64,000 bases of DNA from Amycolatopsis sp. CA-126428 (GTDB taxonomy: Bacteria; Actinomycetota; Actinomycetes; Mycobacteriales; Pseudonocardiaceae), in assembly GCF_002904335.1 (NCBI RefSeq), contig NZ_PPHF01000030.1, forward strand, positions 1-64,000, given 5' to 3'. The translations under genes were made by a program, and so were the position numbers. Under the pieces are notes generated by a model. That model was given only the letters and a program-made list of their open reading frames with translations, was not told where the DNA came from and did no database searches. Below, piece after piece: positions 44,934 to 53,176 of this stretch. Each line of letters begins with the position of its first letter. Within the stretch, counting starts at the first letter, position 1.

Positions 44934-46220
44934 GTGACTGGTGAACCGGGGACCCTGCCGCCCCGCTCGGGCTTGCGCAAGGTCCTCGGACGCATCATCG
45001 TCGACACGCGGCCGCTCAAGATCCCGGCCTTCCGGCGGCTCTGGCTGTCCACTGTGGTCACCGCCGTCGGGACCCAGCTGACCGCCGTCGCCGTGCCCAA
45101 GCAGGTCTTCGACCTCACCGGGTCCTCCGCCTACGTCGGCCTCACCGGGCTCGTCGCCCTCGTGCCCCTGCTGATCTTCGGGCTCTGGGGCGGCGCCGTC
45201 GCCGATGCCGTCGATCGGCGGAAGCTGCTCTTCGTCACCAACGTCGGCGTCGCGATCACCTCCGCCCTCCTCTGGCTGCAAGCCTTCGCGAACTTCGGCT
45301 CCGTCTGGCTCGTGCTCGGCCTGCTCGCGGTCAACCAGGCGTTCTTCGCGATCAACATGCCCACCCGCGGTGCCGTCGTCGCGCGGCTCGTGCCCGCCGA
45401 ACTGCTGCCGTCCGCGAACGCCCTCAACAGCACCATGTCCACCTTCGGCGCCGTCTTCGGGCCGCTGCTCGCGGGTGCGCTGATCCCCGTCCTCGGCCTC
45501 TCCACCCTCTACCTGATCGACGTCGTCGCCCTGACGATCACCCTCCTCGCCGTCTGGCGGCTGCCGTCGATCCCGCCGCTCAACGGCCCCTCGCGCCGCG
45601 CCGGGCTGCGGGACGTCGTCGACGGCTTCCGGTACCTGGCCGGGCAGAAGATCCTGCTGGCGTCCTTCGTCGCCGACATCATCGCCATGGTCTTCGGGAT
45701 GCCGCGGGCGCTGATCCCGGAGATGGCCGAGCGGACCTTCGGCGACCCGCCCGGCGGCGGCCCCGCCCTCGGCTGGCTCTACGCCGCCCTGCCGCTGGGG
45801 GCGATGCTGATCGGGCTCTTCTCCGGCTGGCTGACGCGCATCCACCGCCAAGGCGTCGCGGTCGTCGTCGCGATCTGCGCGTGGGGTGCCGCCGTGGCCG
45901 CGTTCGGGCTCGCGCACTCGCTGTGGCTCGCCGTCGTCTTCATGGCCCTGGCCGGCGCCGCGGACATGGTCAGCGCCGTCTACCGGATGGCGATCCTGCA
46001 GGTCGCGACCACCGACGAGATGCGCGGCCGGCTCCAGGGCGTCTTCACGGTCGTCGTCGCCGGCGGTCCGCGGATCGCCGACCTCACGCACGGCTGGGGC
46101 GCCGCCGCGTTCGGCACCACGGTCGCGGCGAGCGCCGGCGGCCTGCTGGTCATCGTGCTGGTCTGCGCGTCGATGTTCCTGCTCCCGGCCTTCTGGCGAT
46201 ACCAGGCGCCCACGACGTAG
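44934..46220 (+). CDS. MFS transporter, EntS-like exporter
   Basis: 428-residue transporter with about 12 spans, same MFS_3 group as the gene at 6255. Motif GGAVADAVDRRKLLFVTN lies between spans 2 and 3, and DEMRGRLQGVFTVVVAGGPRIADL between spans 10 and 11, as in enterobactin exporters. GTG start without Shine-Dalgarno, preceded by a palindrome and a -10-like hexamer; probably leaderless. No siderophore genes are near, so the substrate is open. Confidence 0.9.
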   Translation: MTGEPGTLPPRSGLRKVLGRIIVDTRPLKIPAFRRLWLSTVVTAVGTQLTAVAVPKQVFDLTGSSAYVGLTGLVALVPLLIFGLWGGAVADAVDRRKLLFVTNVGVAITSALLWLQAFANFGSVWLVLGLLAVNQAFFAINMPTRGAVVARLVPAELLPSANALNSTMSTFGAVFGPLLAGALIPVLGLSTLYLIDVVALTITLLAVWRLPSIPPLNGPSRRAGLRDVVDGFRYLAGQKILLASFVADIIAMVFGMPRALIPEMAERTFGDPPGGGPALGWLYAALPLGAMLIGLFSGWLTRIHRQGVAVVVAICAWGAAVAAFGLAHSLWLAVVFMALAGAADMVSAVYRMAILQVATTDEMRGRLQGVFTVVVAGGPRIADLTHGWGAAAFGTTVAASAGGLLVIVLVCASMFLLPAFWRYQAPTT

Positions 46221-46243
46221 GCCGATCGGGTTAGGGTGCGAAC

Positions 46244-46801
46244 ATGCGTACCCTTGTTGTCGCTTTTGTCGCTTTAGCCGCGTTGACTGCCTGCTCCTCC
46301 GGGGACGAACCGTCGAAGGCCCCGTCGTCCTCCGCGGCCCCGAAGCCGAAGCCGGCGCCGAGTACGAACGCCGCCGCCGGGGCGCTCGACCCGTGCAAGC
46401 TGCTGCCCGCGGAGGCCGTGTCGAAGGCGCTGTTCCTCGACAACCTCACCGCGGTCCCGGGCCCGGTCCAGGACAACGCGGCCAGCGGCGGCAAGGCGCG
46501 CACCTGCGAGTACCAGCACAACGGCACGACCGCGGGCGCGCTCGCGGTGACCCGCTACGAGGGCAAGCAGGGCAAGCCCGCCGAGATGCTGGCGTCGATC
46601 AAGAAGGCGAAGCCGGGCGCGCAGGACGTCCCGGGCTTCCCGGACGGCGCGGTCTACTACGTCGACGGCCAGAAGGCGGCGACCCTCGTCTCGGCCGAAC
46701 TGGTGGCGGGCACGCCGGTCCTGGTCAACTACTCCGGCCCGGCGAAGATGACGCCGGAGCAGATCGCGCCGCTCGTCAAGCAGGCCCTCGCGGCGAGCTG
46801 A
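46244..46801 (+). CDS. DUF3558 family lipoprotein
   Basis: 185-residue exported lipoprotein: signal peptide with lipobox LTAC (C17), a Ser/Pro/Lys/Ala-rich linker, then the DUF3558 domain with DPCKLLPAEAV and TCEYQHNG, whose two cysteines are expected to form a disulphide. The family is common in Pseudonocardiaceae and mycobacteria; function unknown. TAGGGT lies six bases before the ATG, suggesting a leaderless transcript of its own. Confidence 0.85.
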   Translation: MRTLVVAFVALAALTACSSGDEPSKAPSSSAAPKPKPAPSTNAAAGALDPCKLLPAEAVSKALFLDNLTAVPGPVQDNAASGGKARTCEYQHNGTTAGALAVTRYEGKQGKPAEMLASIKKAKPGAQDVPGFPDGAVYYVDGQKAATLVSAELVAGTPVLVNYSGPAKMTPEQIAPLVKQALAAS

Positions 46802-46873
46802 TCAAGCCCGGCCGGCGAGTTGCCGCTCGCGCCGGCCGCGTGCGGGGCCGGCCGACCCCGCACGCCGGCCGGA

Positions 46874-47698
46874 TCACCGGCGCAGCGCGGCCAGCTCGAC
46901 CGGGCTGTGTGCCGAAAACACCGTGACCTCGTCCTGGTGGGTCCGCGCCAGCTCGTGCAGCCGCGCCAGGTTCTCCAGCCTCGGCCCGCGCAGCGTCTGG
47001 ACGATGTTCTGGAACGCCGTCAGGCCCGGTGGGCAGTGCGGGGCCACCGGGTCCAGCTGGCCGTGGAAGAAATAGGCGTCGCCGGCGTGCAGGAGCCAGC
47101 CGTCGCCGGTGTCGACGGCCACGCCCGTGTGGCCGCGCGTGTGTCCCGTGAGCGGGATCAGCAGGATCTCCTCCGGCAGGCCCTTCAACGACCGGACCGC
47201 CTCGAAGCCGAACCACGGCTCGCCCGGCTCGTCGTACGTGCTCCACAGCGGGCGGTGCGCGAACTGCGCCGCGCGGTAGCGGTTCTTCTCCGCCGCGTTC
47301 GCCGGGGACGTCGCCGCCCGGTGCTCCTCGGCGCGGACGTGCACGACGGCGTTGGGGAAGTCGGCGAGGCCGCCCGCGTGGTCGACGTCGAGGTGGGTCA
47401 TCACGATGTGGCGGACGTCCGCCGGGTCGAGGCCGAGGGCCTTGATCTGCGCGACCGCCGTCTCGGCGGCCACGGGCTTGGCACCGACCATCGCCATGAA
47501 CGGCCGGCCGAGCCACTCGCCCGGGCGGGCCACGCCTTCGCTGCCGAACCCGGTGTCGACCAGCACCAGGCCGTCGCCGGTCTCGATCAGCAGGCAGTGG
47601 GCGACCAGCTCCGCCCGCCGCAGCAGGCCGGGCTCCCCGTCGAGCAGCTTGCCACCCGCCGGGCGCATCGATCCGCAGTTCAGGTGGTGCACCTTCAT
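46874..47698 (-). CDS. MBL-fold hydrolase, N-acyl-homoserine-lactonase-like (second of tandem pair)
   Basis: 274-residue metallo-beta-lactamase-fold enzyme starting MKVHHLNCGSMRP, as in AiiA-like lactonases. The metal motif reads THLDVDHAGG (H102, D104, D106, H107) where AiiA has HxHxDH, so one His ligand is replaced by Asp. Further ligands are present in GHTRGHTG and HAGDAYF. It may open lactones or act on another ester; quorum quenching is only a possibility. ATG overlaps the stop of its paralogue (ATGA). Confidence 0.85.
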   Translation of the reverse strand: MKVHHLNCGSMRPAGGKLLDGEPGLLRRAELVAHCLLIETGDGLVLVDTGFGSEGVARPGEWLGRPFMAMVGAKPVAAETAVAQIKALGLDPADVRHIVMTHLDVDHAGGLADFPNAVVHVRAEEHRAATSPANAAEKNRYRAAQFAHRPLWSTYDEPGEPWFGFEAVRSLKGLPEEILLIPLTGHTRGHTGVAVDTGDGWLLHAGDAYFFHGQLDPVAPHCPPGLTAFQNIVQTLRGPRLENLARLHELARTHQDEVTVFSAHSPVELAALRR

Positions 47699-48531
47699 AC
47701 GCTGCTCCTGGTGCTCAGCCGGAGGAATTCGGTCTCGTCGTGCGCGGCGAAGACGGTGACCTCCGCGCCGTGCTCCTGAACAAGCTGACGCAGGCGGCGG
47801 TGATTGTCCAGCCGGGCGCGCGGCACCGTCTCCATGTGACCTTCGAACCACTTCAGGCCCGGCGGGCAGTGCGGGGCGGTGGGATCGACCTGCCCGTGGA
47901 AGAAGTACGAGTCGCCGGCGTTGAGCAGCCAGCCGTGTCCGGTGTCGACGGCGACCCCGGCGTGCCCGCGCGTGTGCCCCGACAGCGGGACCAGCAGGAT
48001 CCCCGGCGGCAGGCCGTCGAGCTGCCGGACGGCGCCGAAGCCGAACCACGGTTCGCCGCTGTCCGCATAGGACGTCCACTGTGGACCGTGAGCGAACTGG
48101 ATTCGGCGGTAGCGGCCGCGTTCGGCGGCGTCGCGCGGCTCGGTGAACGCCCGCAGCTCTTCGGCGTAGACGTGCACGCGTGCCCACGGGAAGTCGATCA
48201 GCCCGCCCGCGTGGTCGAGGTCGAGGTGGGTCAGCACGATGTCCCGGACGTCGGCGGGGTCGAAGCCCAGCGCGCGGATCTGCGCGATCGCCGTCTGCGC
48301 CGGGTCCGGGACGGGGTTGGACTGGCGGACGAACCCGGCGCCCAGCCAGGCGGTCCGGTCGACCGCGGCCGGCGTGCCCATGCCCGTCTCGACGAGCACG
48401 AGACCGGTGTCGGTCTCGAGCAGCAGGCAGTGGCAGACCATCGTGGCGCGCCGGAACACGCCCGGCCGGCCGTCGATCAGCTTTCCGCCCAGGGGGCGCA
48501 TGGTGCCGCAGTTCAGGTGGTGGACACGCAT
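47695..48531 (-). CDS. MBL-fold hydrolase, N-acyl-homoserine-lactonase-like (first of tandem pair)
   Basis: 278-residue paralogue of the next gene, clearly a tandem duplicate: MRVHHLNCGTMRP, THLDLDHAGG, GHTRGHAG and NAGDSYFFHGQVDP all match. It shares the HxDxDH change, and VLVETG replaces the usual LVDTG. ATG overlaps the stop of the upstream TetR gene by one base (TGATG), so the three genes form an operon TetR-MBL-MBL. Confidence 0.85.
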   Translation of the reverse strand: MRVHHLNCGTMRPLGGKLIDGRPGVFRRATMVCHCLLLETDTGLVLVETGMGTPAAVDRTAWLGAGFVRQSNPVPDPAQTAIAQIRALGFDPADVRDIVLTHLDLDHAGGLIDFPWARVHVYAEELRAFTEPRDAAERGRYRRIQFAHGPQWTSYADSGEPWFGFGAVRQLDGLPPGILLVPLSGHTRGHAGVAVDTGHGWLLNAGDSYFFHGQVDPTAPHCPPGLKWFEGHMETVPRARLDNHRRLRQLVQEHGAEVTVFAAHDETEFLRLSTRSSV

Positions 48532-49109
48532 CAGGCGAACTCCCGGTCGAGGGTGGTGTGCAGGTGGGTGGCGACCGCGCGCAGCGGCGCGAGGTCGCGG
48601 CGGGTGCGGGCCAGCAGCAGCCCGCCTTCGATGGTGGCGAGCACGATGGTGGCGAGCTCGTCGGCGCGCTCGGCCGAAAGTCCTTGTCCGGCCAAGTAAT
48701 CCGTGAAGATCGTGTGCCACGACGAGTACCCGTCGGCGCAGGCTTCGCGGATCGGCTCGCTCGCCGCGGCGGCGTCCAGCGCGACCGTCGCGAGGGGGCA
48801 CCCCCGTCGGAAGTCCGATCCGGTGAGGAAACCCGCGAGCGCGTCGACCGCGCGGTCGATCCCGGTCGCGGGGTCGGGAGCGTCCTCGAGGATGGCTTCG
48901 AGGAGAGCGCCCGTGCGCTCGCTCGACAGCCGGACGGCTTCGGTGGCGAGCTGCTCCTTGCCGCCGGGGAAGTGGAAGTAGAGCGACCCCTTCGGGGCGC
49001 CGCCCGCCGTGGTCAGCTGGGTCAGGCCGGTGGCGTGGTAACCCTGGGTCTGGAACAGGTCGGCGGCGGTGTCGAGCATCCGCTGCCGCGTGTCGGTGCG
49101 GCGAACCAT
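48531..49109 (-). CDS. TetR regulator, YxaF/LmrA-like
   Basis: 192-residue regulator. The stretch LFQTQGYHATGLTQLTTAGGAPKGSLYFHFPGGKEQLA is typical of the YxaF/LmrA subfamily, which in Bacillus binds sites containing TAGACCGGTC. Such a sequence is present upstream (49136-49145). It heads the operon with the two MBL-fold hydrolases and probably represses it until a ligand, perhaps a lactone or flavonoid-like compound, binds. Confidence 0.9.
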   Translation of the reverse strand: MVRRTDTRQRMLDTAADLFQTQGYHATGLTQLTTAGGAPKGSLYFHFPGGKEQLATEAVRLSSERTGALLEAILEDAPDPATGIDRAVDALAGFLTGSDFRRGCPLATVALDAAAASEPIREACADGYSSWHTIFTDYLAGQGLSAERADELATIVLATIEGGLLLARTRRDLAPLRAVATHLHTTLDREFA

Positions 49110-49127
49110 GACCGAACCGTAGCGCAA

Positions 49128-49150
49128 ACTATGACGACCGGTCTAGTGAC
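49128..49150. promoter_or_regulatory. YxaF/LmrA-type operator
   Basis: The minus strand reads CTAGACCGGTCGTCATAG across this stretch, containing the TAGACCGGTC core of YxaF/LmrA sites. It lies 18 bases before the TetR start and 25 bases before the divergent aldose epimerase ATG, so it could affect both. Confidence 0.5.
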
Positions 49151-49175
49151 TTCGCGGATCGGTAAGGTCGTCCGC

Positions 49176-50081
49176 ATGGGCAACCCGACCGGTCAGCAGT
49201 TCGAGATCACCCGCGGCAACGCGCGCGCCGTCGTCACCGAAATCGGTGCCGGGCTGCGCGCCTTCGAAGTCGGCGGCGTGCCGTACGTCGAGGAGTTCCC
49301 CGAAGACGCGAAGCCGCCGATGGGGGCCGGGCAGGTGCTGCTGCCCTGGCCGAACCGCACCAAGGGCGGCCGGTGGACGTTCCAGGGAGAGACCCAGCAG
49401 CTCGACATCACCGAGGAGGCGCGCGGCAACGCCATCCACGGCCTGACCCGCCACCTCGAGTGGGAGCTGCTGGAGCACGCCGAATCGTCGGTCACCCTGG
49501 CCGTCGACGTCGAGGTGCAGCCGGGCTGGCCGGTGCCGCTACGAGCGACCGTCACTTACGAGGTCGCGCCGCGCGAACTGACCATCACCCACGAGATCCG
49601 CAACGAAGGCGAGCAGCCGATCGGCGTCGGCGTCGGCACGCACCCGTACTTCCGGATCGGCGACGTCCCGACCGACGAGCTGACGCTGACGCTGCCCGCG
49701 AGCCGGGTCCGGCCGTCCCGGCCCGACGAGCAGATGCCGTACGCCGAGGAGCAGGACGTCGAGGGCACGGAGTACGACTTCCGCGCCGGCCGCGGGCTGG
49801 CGGGCGTCAACCTGGACACGGCGTTCGGCGGTCTCGCGACGGCCGAGGACGGCAAGCACCACATCGTCCTGAGCCACGACGGGCAGGAACTGCTGGTCTG
49901 GACCGGCCCCGACTTCCGCTGGGCGCAGGTGTTCACCCCGGACGACCTGGTCGGCCGCGGCCGGGCGGTCGCGATCGAGCCGATGACCTGCCCGGCCGAC
50001 GCGCTCAACACGGGCACCGACCTGATCGAGCTGGCGCCGTCGGCGTCGTGGTCGGGCAGCTGGGGCGTCCGGGTCCGGTGA
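49176..50081 (+). CDS. Aldose 1-epimerase family protein
   Basis: 301-residue galactose-mutarotase-fold protein interconverting sugar anomers. Seen: LLPWPNRTKGGRW, NAIHGLTRH with the substrate-binding His, GVGTHPYFR with the catalytic His, and a C-terminal AIEPMTCPADALN with the catalytic Glu. Close to the actinobacterial DUF4432/YihR-like branch. ATG at 49176 has only a weak ribosome site; GTG start of the next gene overlaps its stop. Confidence 0.9.
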   Translation: MGNPTGQQFEITRGNARAVVTEIGAGLRAFEVGGVPYVEEFPEDAKPPMGAGQVLLPWPNRTKGGRWTFQGETQQLDITEEARGNAIHGLTRHLEWELLEHAESSVTLAVDVEVQPGWPVPLRATVTYEVAPRELTITHEIRNEGEQPIGVGVGTHPYFRIGDVPTDELTLTLPASRVRPSRPDEQMPYAEEQDVEGTEYDFRAGRGLAGVNLDTAFGGLATAEDGKHHIVLSHDGQELLVWTGPDFRWAQVFTPDDLVGRGRAVAIEPMTCPADALNTGTDLIELAPSASWSGSWGVRVR

Positions 50082-50551
50082 CGCCGCTTCGCCTGGGCGT
50101 CGCCGACGCGGGTGAAGTGCTGACGCTGCAACGCGCCGCGTACGTGACCGAGGCGCGCGCCCACGGCGACCTGGACCTGCCGCCGCTGCTGGAGACCCTG
50201 GACGAGACCCGGGCGGCGCTGATCGGGCTGTCCTGGGGCGTCCGGGAAGCGGGACGCCTGGTGGCGTCGGTGCGGCTGACGGTGACCGGGCCGGTCGGCG
50301 TGATCGGGCGCCTGGTCGTCGCCCCGGACCGGCAGGGAGCCGGGCTCGGCGGCGGGCTGCTGCGGTTCGCGGAGTCGGCGGCGCCGGCGGAGGTGACGGT
50401 GTTCCGGCTCTTCACCGGCTCGAAGAGCGTGGGGCCGTTGCACCTGTACGCCAAGCACGGCTACCGCGAGACGCACCGGACACCCGAGAACAACCACGAG
50501 CTCGTGCACTTGGAGAAGGCCCGCGTGCACGCCCCCGGACGAGTTCGTTAG
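50078..50551 (+). CDS. GNAT family N-acetyltransferase
   Basis: 157-residue acetyltransferase; the acetyl-CoA loop is GRLVVAPDRQGAGLGGGLLRFAE, and the C-terminal GPLHLYAKHGYRETHR fits the family. Substrate unknown. GTG start overlaps the epimerase stop (GTGA). Twelve bases separate it from the amidohydrolase gene. Confidence 0.88.
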   Translation: MTPLRLGVADAGEVLTLQRAAYVTEARAHGDLDLPPLLETLDETRAALIGLSWGVREAGRLVASVRLTVTGPVGVIGRLVVAPDRQGAGLGGGLLRFAESAAPAEVTVFRLFTGSKSVGPLHLYAKHGYRETHRTPENNHELVHLEKARVHAPGRVR

Positions 50552-50562
50552 CGTGGCGAACT

Positions 50563-51780
50563 ATGGCGAAGGCAATTGTCGGGGGCTATGTCGTCCCCAT
50601 CGACGGTGATCCCATCGACGGCGGCACGGTCCTGATCGACGGCGGCAAGATCGTCGCGGTCGGCACCGAGGCCGACGTCGACATCCCGGAGGACGCCGAA
50701 CTGGTCGACGCGGCCGGCACCTGGGTGCTGCCCGGCTTCATCGACGCCCACGCGCACCTCGGGGTGCACGAGGAGGGCGAGGGCTGGTCCGGCAACGACA
50801 CCAACGAGATGACCGACCCGAACGGCGCCCGCTTCCGCGCCGTCGACGGCATCGACCCCTACGAGCCCGGCTTCGACGACGCGCTCGCGGGCGGCGTCAC
50901 GAGCGTCGTCATCAAGCCCGGGTCGGGCAACCCGATCGGCGGCCAGACGATCGGCGTGAAGACGTGGGGCCGCAGCATCCTGGACATGATCTTCGCGGAG
51001 CACGTCAGCGTGAAGAGCGCGCTGGGCGAAAACCCGAAGCGCGTGTACGGCGAGAAGAAGCAGACGCCGTCGACGCGCCTGGGGGTCGCGGCGATCCTGC
51101 GCGAGGCGTTCACCAAGGCCCGCAACTACCAGGCGAAGCGCGCGCACGCGGAGTCCGAGGGCAAGCCGCACGAAGTCGACCTGACGCTGGAGACGCTGTC
51201 GAAGGTCCTCGACGGCGAGCTGTTCTGGGACCAGCACGTCCACCGCGCCGACGACATCGTGACGGCGATCCGGCTGGCCGACGAGTTCGGCTACAAGCTG
51301 GTGATCAACCACGGCACCGAAGGCCACCTGATCGCGGACCTGCTGGCTTCCCGCGAGGTTCCGGTGATCCTCGGCCCGCTGTTCACCACGAAGTCCAAGG
51401 TCGAGCTGCGCAACCGCACCCTGCGCTCGGCCGGCATCCTGGCCCGCGCGGGCGTGAAGATCGCGATCACCACCGACCACCCGGTGATCCCGATCAACTT
51501 CCTGGTGTACCAGGCGGCCCTCGCGGTGAAGGACGGCCTCGACCCGGCGACGGCGCTGCGTTCGCTGACCGTCAACCCGGCGTCGATGCTGGACCTCGAC
51601 GGGCAGATCGGCTCGCTGAAGCCGGGCCTGGACGCCGATGTGGTGCTGTGGTCGGGCGACCCGCTGGACGTGATGAACCGCGCGCTGCGCGTCTTCGTCC
51701 GCGGTGACGAGGTGTACCACTTCGACGAGTCACTGGGCGAGGGTGTGTCCAAGGACCGCCGGTACCGGGAGACGCGCTGA
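50563..51780 (+). CDS. Amidohydrolase family protein (imidazolonepropionase-like)
   Basis: 405-residue cytosolic metal-dependent hydrolase. HAH in FIDAHAHLG, a GSGNPIGGQTIGVKTWG loop, His in VINHGTEGH and ITTDHPVIP with the catalytic Asp are all in place. Distinct from the Tat-exported one at 22528: this one has no signal. Substrate unknown. A hairpin (51837-51871) and then the toxin-like gene follow. Confidence 0.88.
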   Translation: MAKAIVGGYVVPIDGDPIDGGTVLIDGGKIVAVGTEADVDIPEDAELVDAAGTWVLPGFIDAHAHLGVHEEGEGWSGNDTNEMTDPNGARFRAVDGIDPYEPGFDDALAGGVTSVVIKPGSGNPIGGQTIGVKTWGRSILDMIFAEHVSVKSALGENPKRVYGEKKQTPSTRLGVAAILREAFTKARNYQAKRAHAESEGKPHEVDLTLETLSKVLDGELFWDQHVHRADDIVTAIRLADEFGYKLVINHGTEGHLIADLLASREVPVILGPLFTTKSKVELRNRTLRSAGILARAGVKIAITTDHPVIPINFLVYQAALAVKDGLDPATALRSLTVNPASMLDLDGQIGSLKPGLDADVVLWSGDPLDVMNRALRVFVRGDEVYHFDESLGEGVSKDRRYRETR

Positions 51781-51807
51781 GACTCGGGTGGCACGCCGGT
51801 AACCGGG

Positions 51808-51834
51808 CGGTTCCGGCGTGCTGCCCGTCTGTTC
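51808..51834. repeat. 27-base direct repeat, left copy
   Basis: Identical over 27 bases to 53150-53176; begins CGGTTCCGGCGTGCTGCCCG. The two copies bracket the toxin-like gene. The right copy reaches into the 3' end of the Uma2 gene, so the left one looks like a duplicated gene-end fragment. Confidence 0.9.
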
Positions 51835-51836
51835 GG

Positions 51837-51871
51837 GCCGTTCAGCCCAAGCGAGGCTTGCGCTGAACGGC
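51837..51871 (+). terminator. Hairpin after the amidohydrolase gene
   Basis: GCCGTTCAGC (51837-51846) pairs with GCTGAACGGC (51862-51871), and inside it CAAGC pairs with GCTTG around GAG; 15 pairs with one mismatch. It adjoins the left 27-base repeat. No T tract. Confidence 0.6.
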
Positions 51872-51976
51872 GCAGCACCGGGCAGTCGTTCCGGCCCCTT
51901 TGGGCGGCCTCGCGGTCCTTGCGCGCGTCCCCGCGACCTCTCACTCTGGGGCGAAGGGGAGTAAGGGAGGCGCGGC

Positions 51977-53119
51977 GTGCGGGACCACCAGCAACCTCCC
52001 GCATCGCGGGTCGAAGCGGCGCCGAAACCGATGAAGCCGGCCCGGCGAGGCTCGGAGCTGTTGTACCTCCAGCGCGCAGCGGGGAATCGCGCGACCGCCG
52101 ACCTGGTAGTGGCGCAACGGTTCGGCGGTGGCCTGGCGACGGCGATGCCGGCACCCCAGCTGGCCGGGGCGATGACCGTGACGGGCATCGTCGGGAGCGT
52201 CGAAGGTGCCGCGCTGGTGAGCGTGGTGGTCGACGGTGCCGCCGGGGTCGCGGCCGGCGCGGCGGCGGTGGCGACGAGCCCGGTGGTGCTGATCGGGCTG
52301 GCCGTCATCGGCACCGGCGTGCTGATCTACCTGGCGGCGCAGGACTGGCAGCGCTACAGCCAGGCCGCGGCGGCTCCGGCCGCCGCGCCCCGGCCGAGAT
52401 TGCCGGACGAAGCGACGATTCCCCGAGCCGCCGCACGGCCGTCTGCGTTGACGCCGGGGAACCTGGTGGGTCCGTTCGCTGCGACGCTGGCCGGCGGCAT
52501 CACGGCGACGCAGATCCGGCAGCACATCGTGGTGCGTGAGCGGACGCGCGGGCAGAACTGCGTCCCCCCGAACCCGGCGCCCCTGGTGGCCTGGGTCCTC
52601 ACCCGGGCGATGGCCGACCTGCCGGACAACCTGCGGCGGTTCTGGTCGCACCGGTCAGGGGTGCCGCAGACGACCATGGCTGTCCGGCGTGATCGGCGCA
52701 GGTTCCTGCGTGAGCTTCGCCGGGCGATGAACTGCGCGATGGTGGCGGCCAAGTGCGACGGCGAAATCGTCGGGTTCGCGCAGGGGAACAAGTACGTCGA
52801 CGAACGCAGGCACGCCGAGGAGTTCGCGCTCGACGAGATCAAGGTGCAATTGCGCCCGCGTAGCCGCGCCGAGCTGACCGGGGGGACGTTGCTCAGCGTG
52901 TGCGAGCAGGTCCCGTGCAACGGCCAGTACGCAGGCAAGAACTGTGACCGGTTGCTGCGCCAGTACTGGAACGGGAAGTCCCACGGCGGCGCGGTGACCG
53001 GATTGGCGACCGGGTGGCCGCCGGGCTACGACGCAGGGGCCAACGCGGTGTACAACACTGCGTGGGAGAACCTGTACCAGCGGTCGATGTCGGCGGCGAT
53101 GCGCGTTCCGCTGCTGTGA
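51977..53119 (+). CDS. Probable polymorphic toxin: LQRxxGN leader, hydrophobic region, C-terminal deaminase-like domain
   Basis: 380-residue protein with three parts. Near the N-terminus is LQRAAGNRA (residues 31-39), the motif that opens many cargo proteins linked to extracellular contractile injection systems in actinomycetes. Residues 61-122 are two Ala/Val/Gly-rich hydrophobic segments. From about residue 255, a strand GEIVGFAQGN, then H279-A280-E281 heading a helix, a strand TGGTLLSVCEQ, and P313-C314 with C323 heading another helix, give the strand-HAE-strand-PC...C layout of zinc-dependent nucleic-acid deaminases; eight residues separate the two cysteines instead of two. No signal peptide and no obvious immunity gene. 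GTG start with GGGAGG six bases upstream. Flanked by 27-base direct repeats. Confidence 0.7.
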   Translation: MRDHQQPPASRVEAAPKPMKPARRGSELLYLQRAAGNRATADLVVAQRFGGGLATAMPAPQLAGAMTVTGIVGSVEGAALVSVVVDGAAGVAAGAAAVATSPVVLIGLAVIGTGVLIYLAAQDWQRYSQAAAAPAAAPRPRLPDEATIPRAAARPSALTPGNLVGPFAATLAGGITATQIRQHIVVRERTRGQNCVPPNPAPLVAWVLTRAMADLPDNLRRFWSHRSGVPQTTMAVRRDRRRFLRELRRAMNCAMVAAKCDGEIVGFAQGNKYVDERRHAEEFALDEIKVQLRPRSRAELTGGTLLSVCEQVPCNGQYAGKNCDRLLRQYWNGKSHGGAVTGLATGWPPGYDAGANAVYNTAWENLYQRSMSAAMRVPLL

Positions 53120-53149
53120 GCCGCGGCTACGCGGTCTTCAGCTCCCGGA

Positions 53150-53176
53150 CGGTTCCGGCGTGCTGCCCGTCTGTTC
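53150..53176. repeat. 27-base direct repeat, right copy
   Basis: Exact copy of 51808-51834, ending inside the stop codon region of the minus-strand Uma2 gene. The other Uma2 gene has a similar but diverged sequence at its own end (CCCGTCTGCTCAGG at about 53889-53902). Confidence 0.9.
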
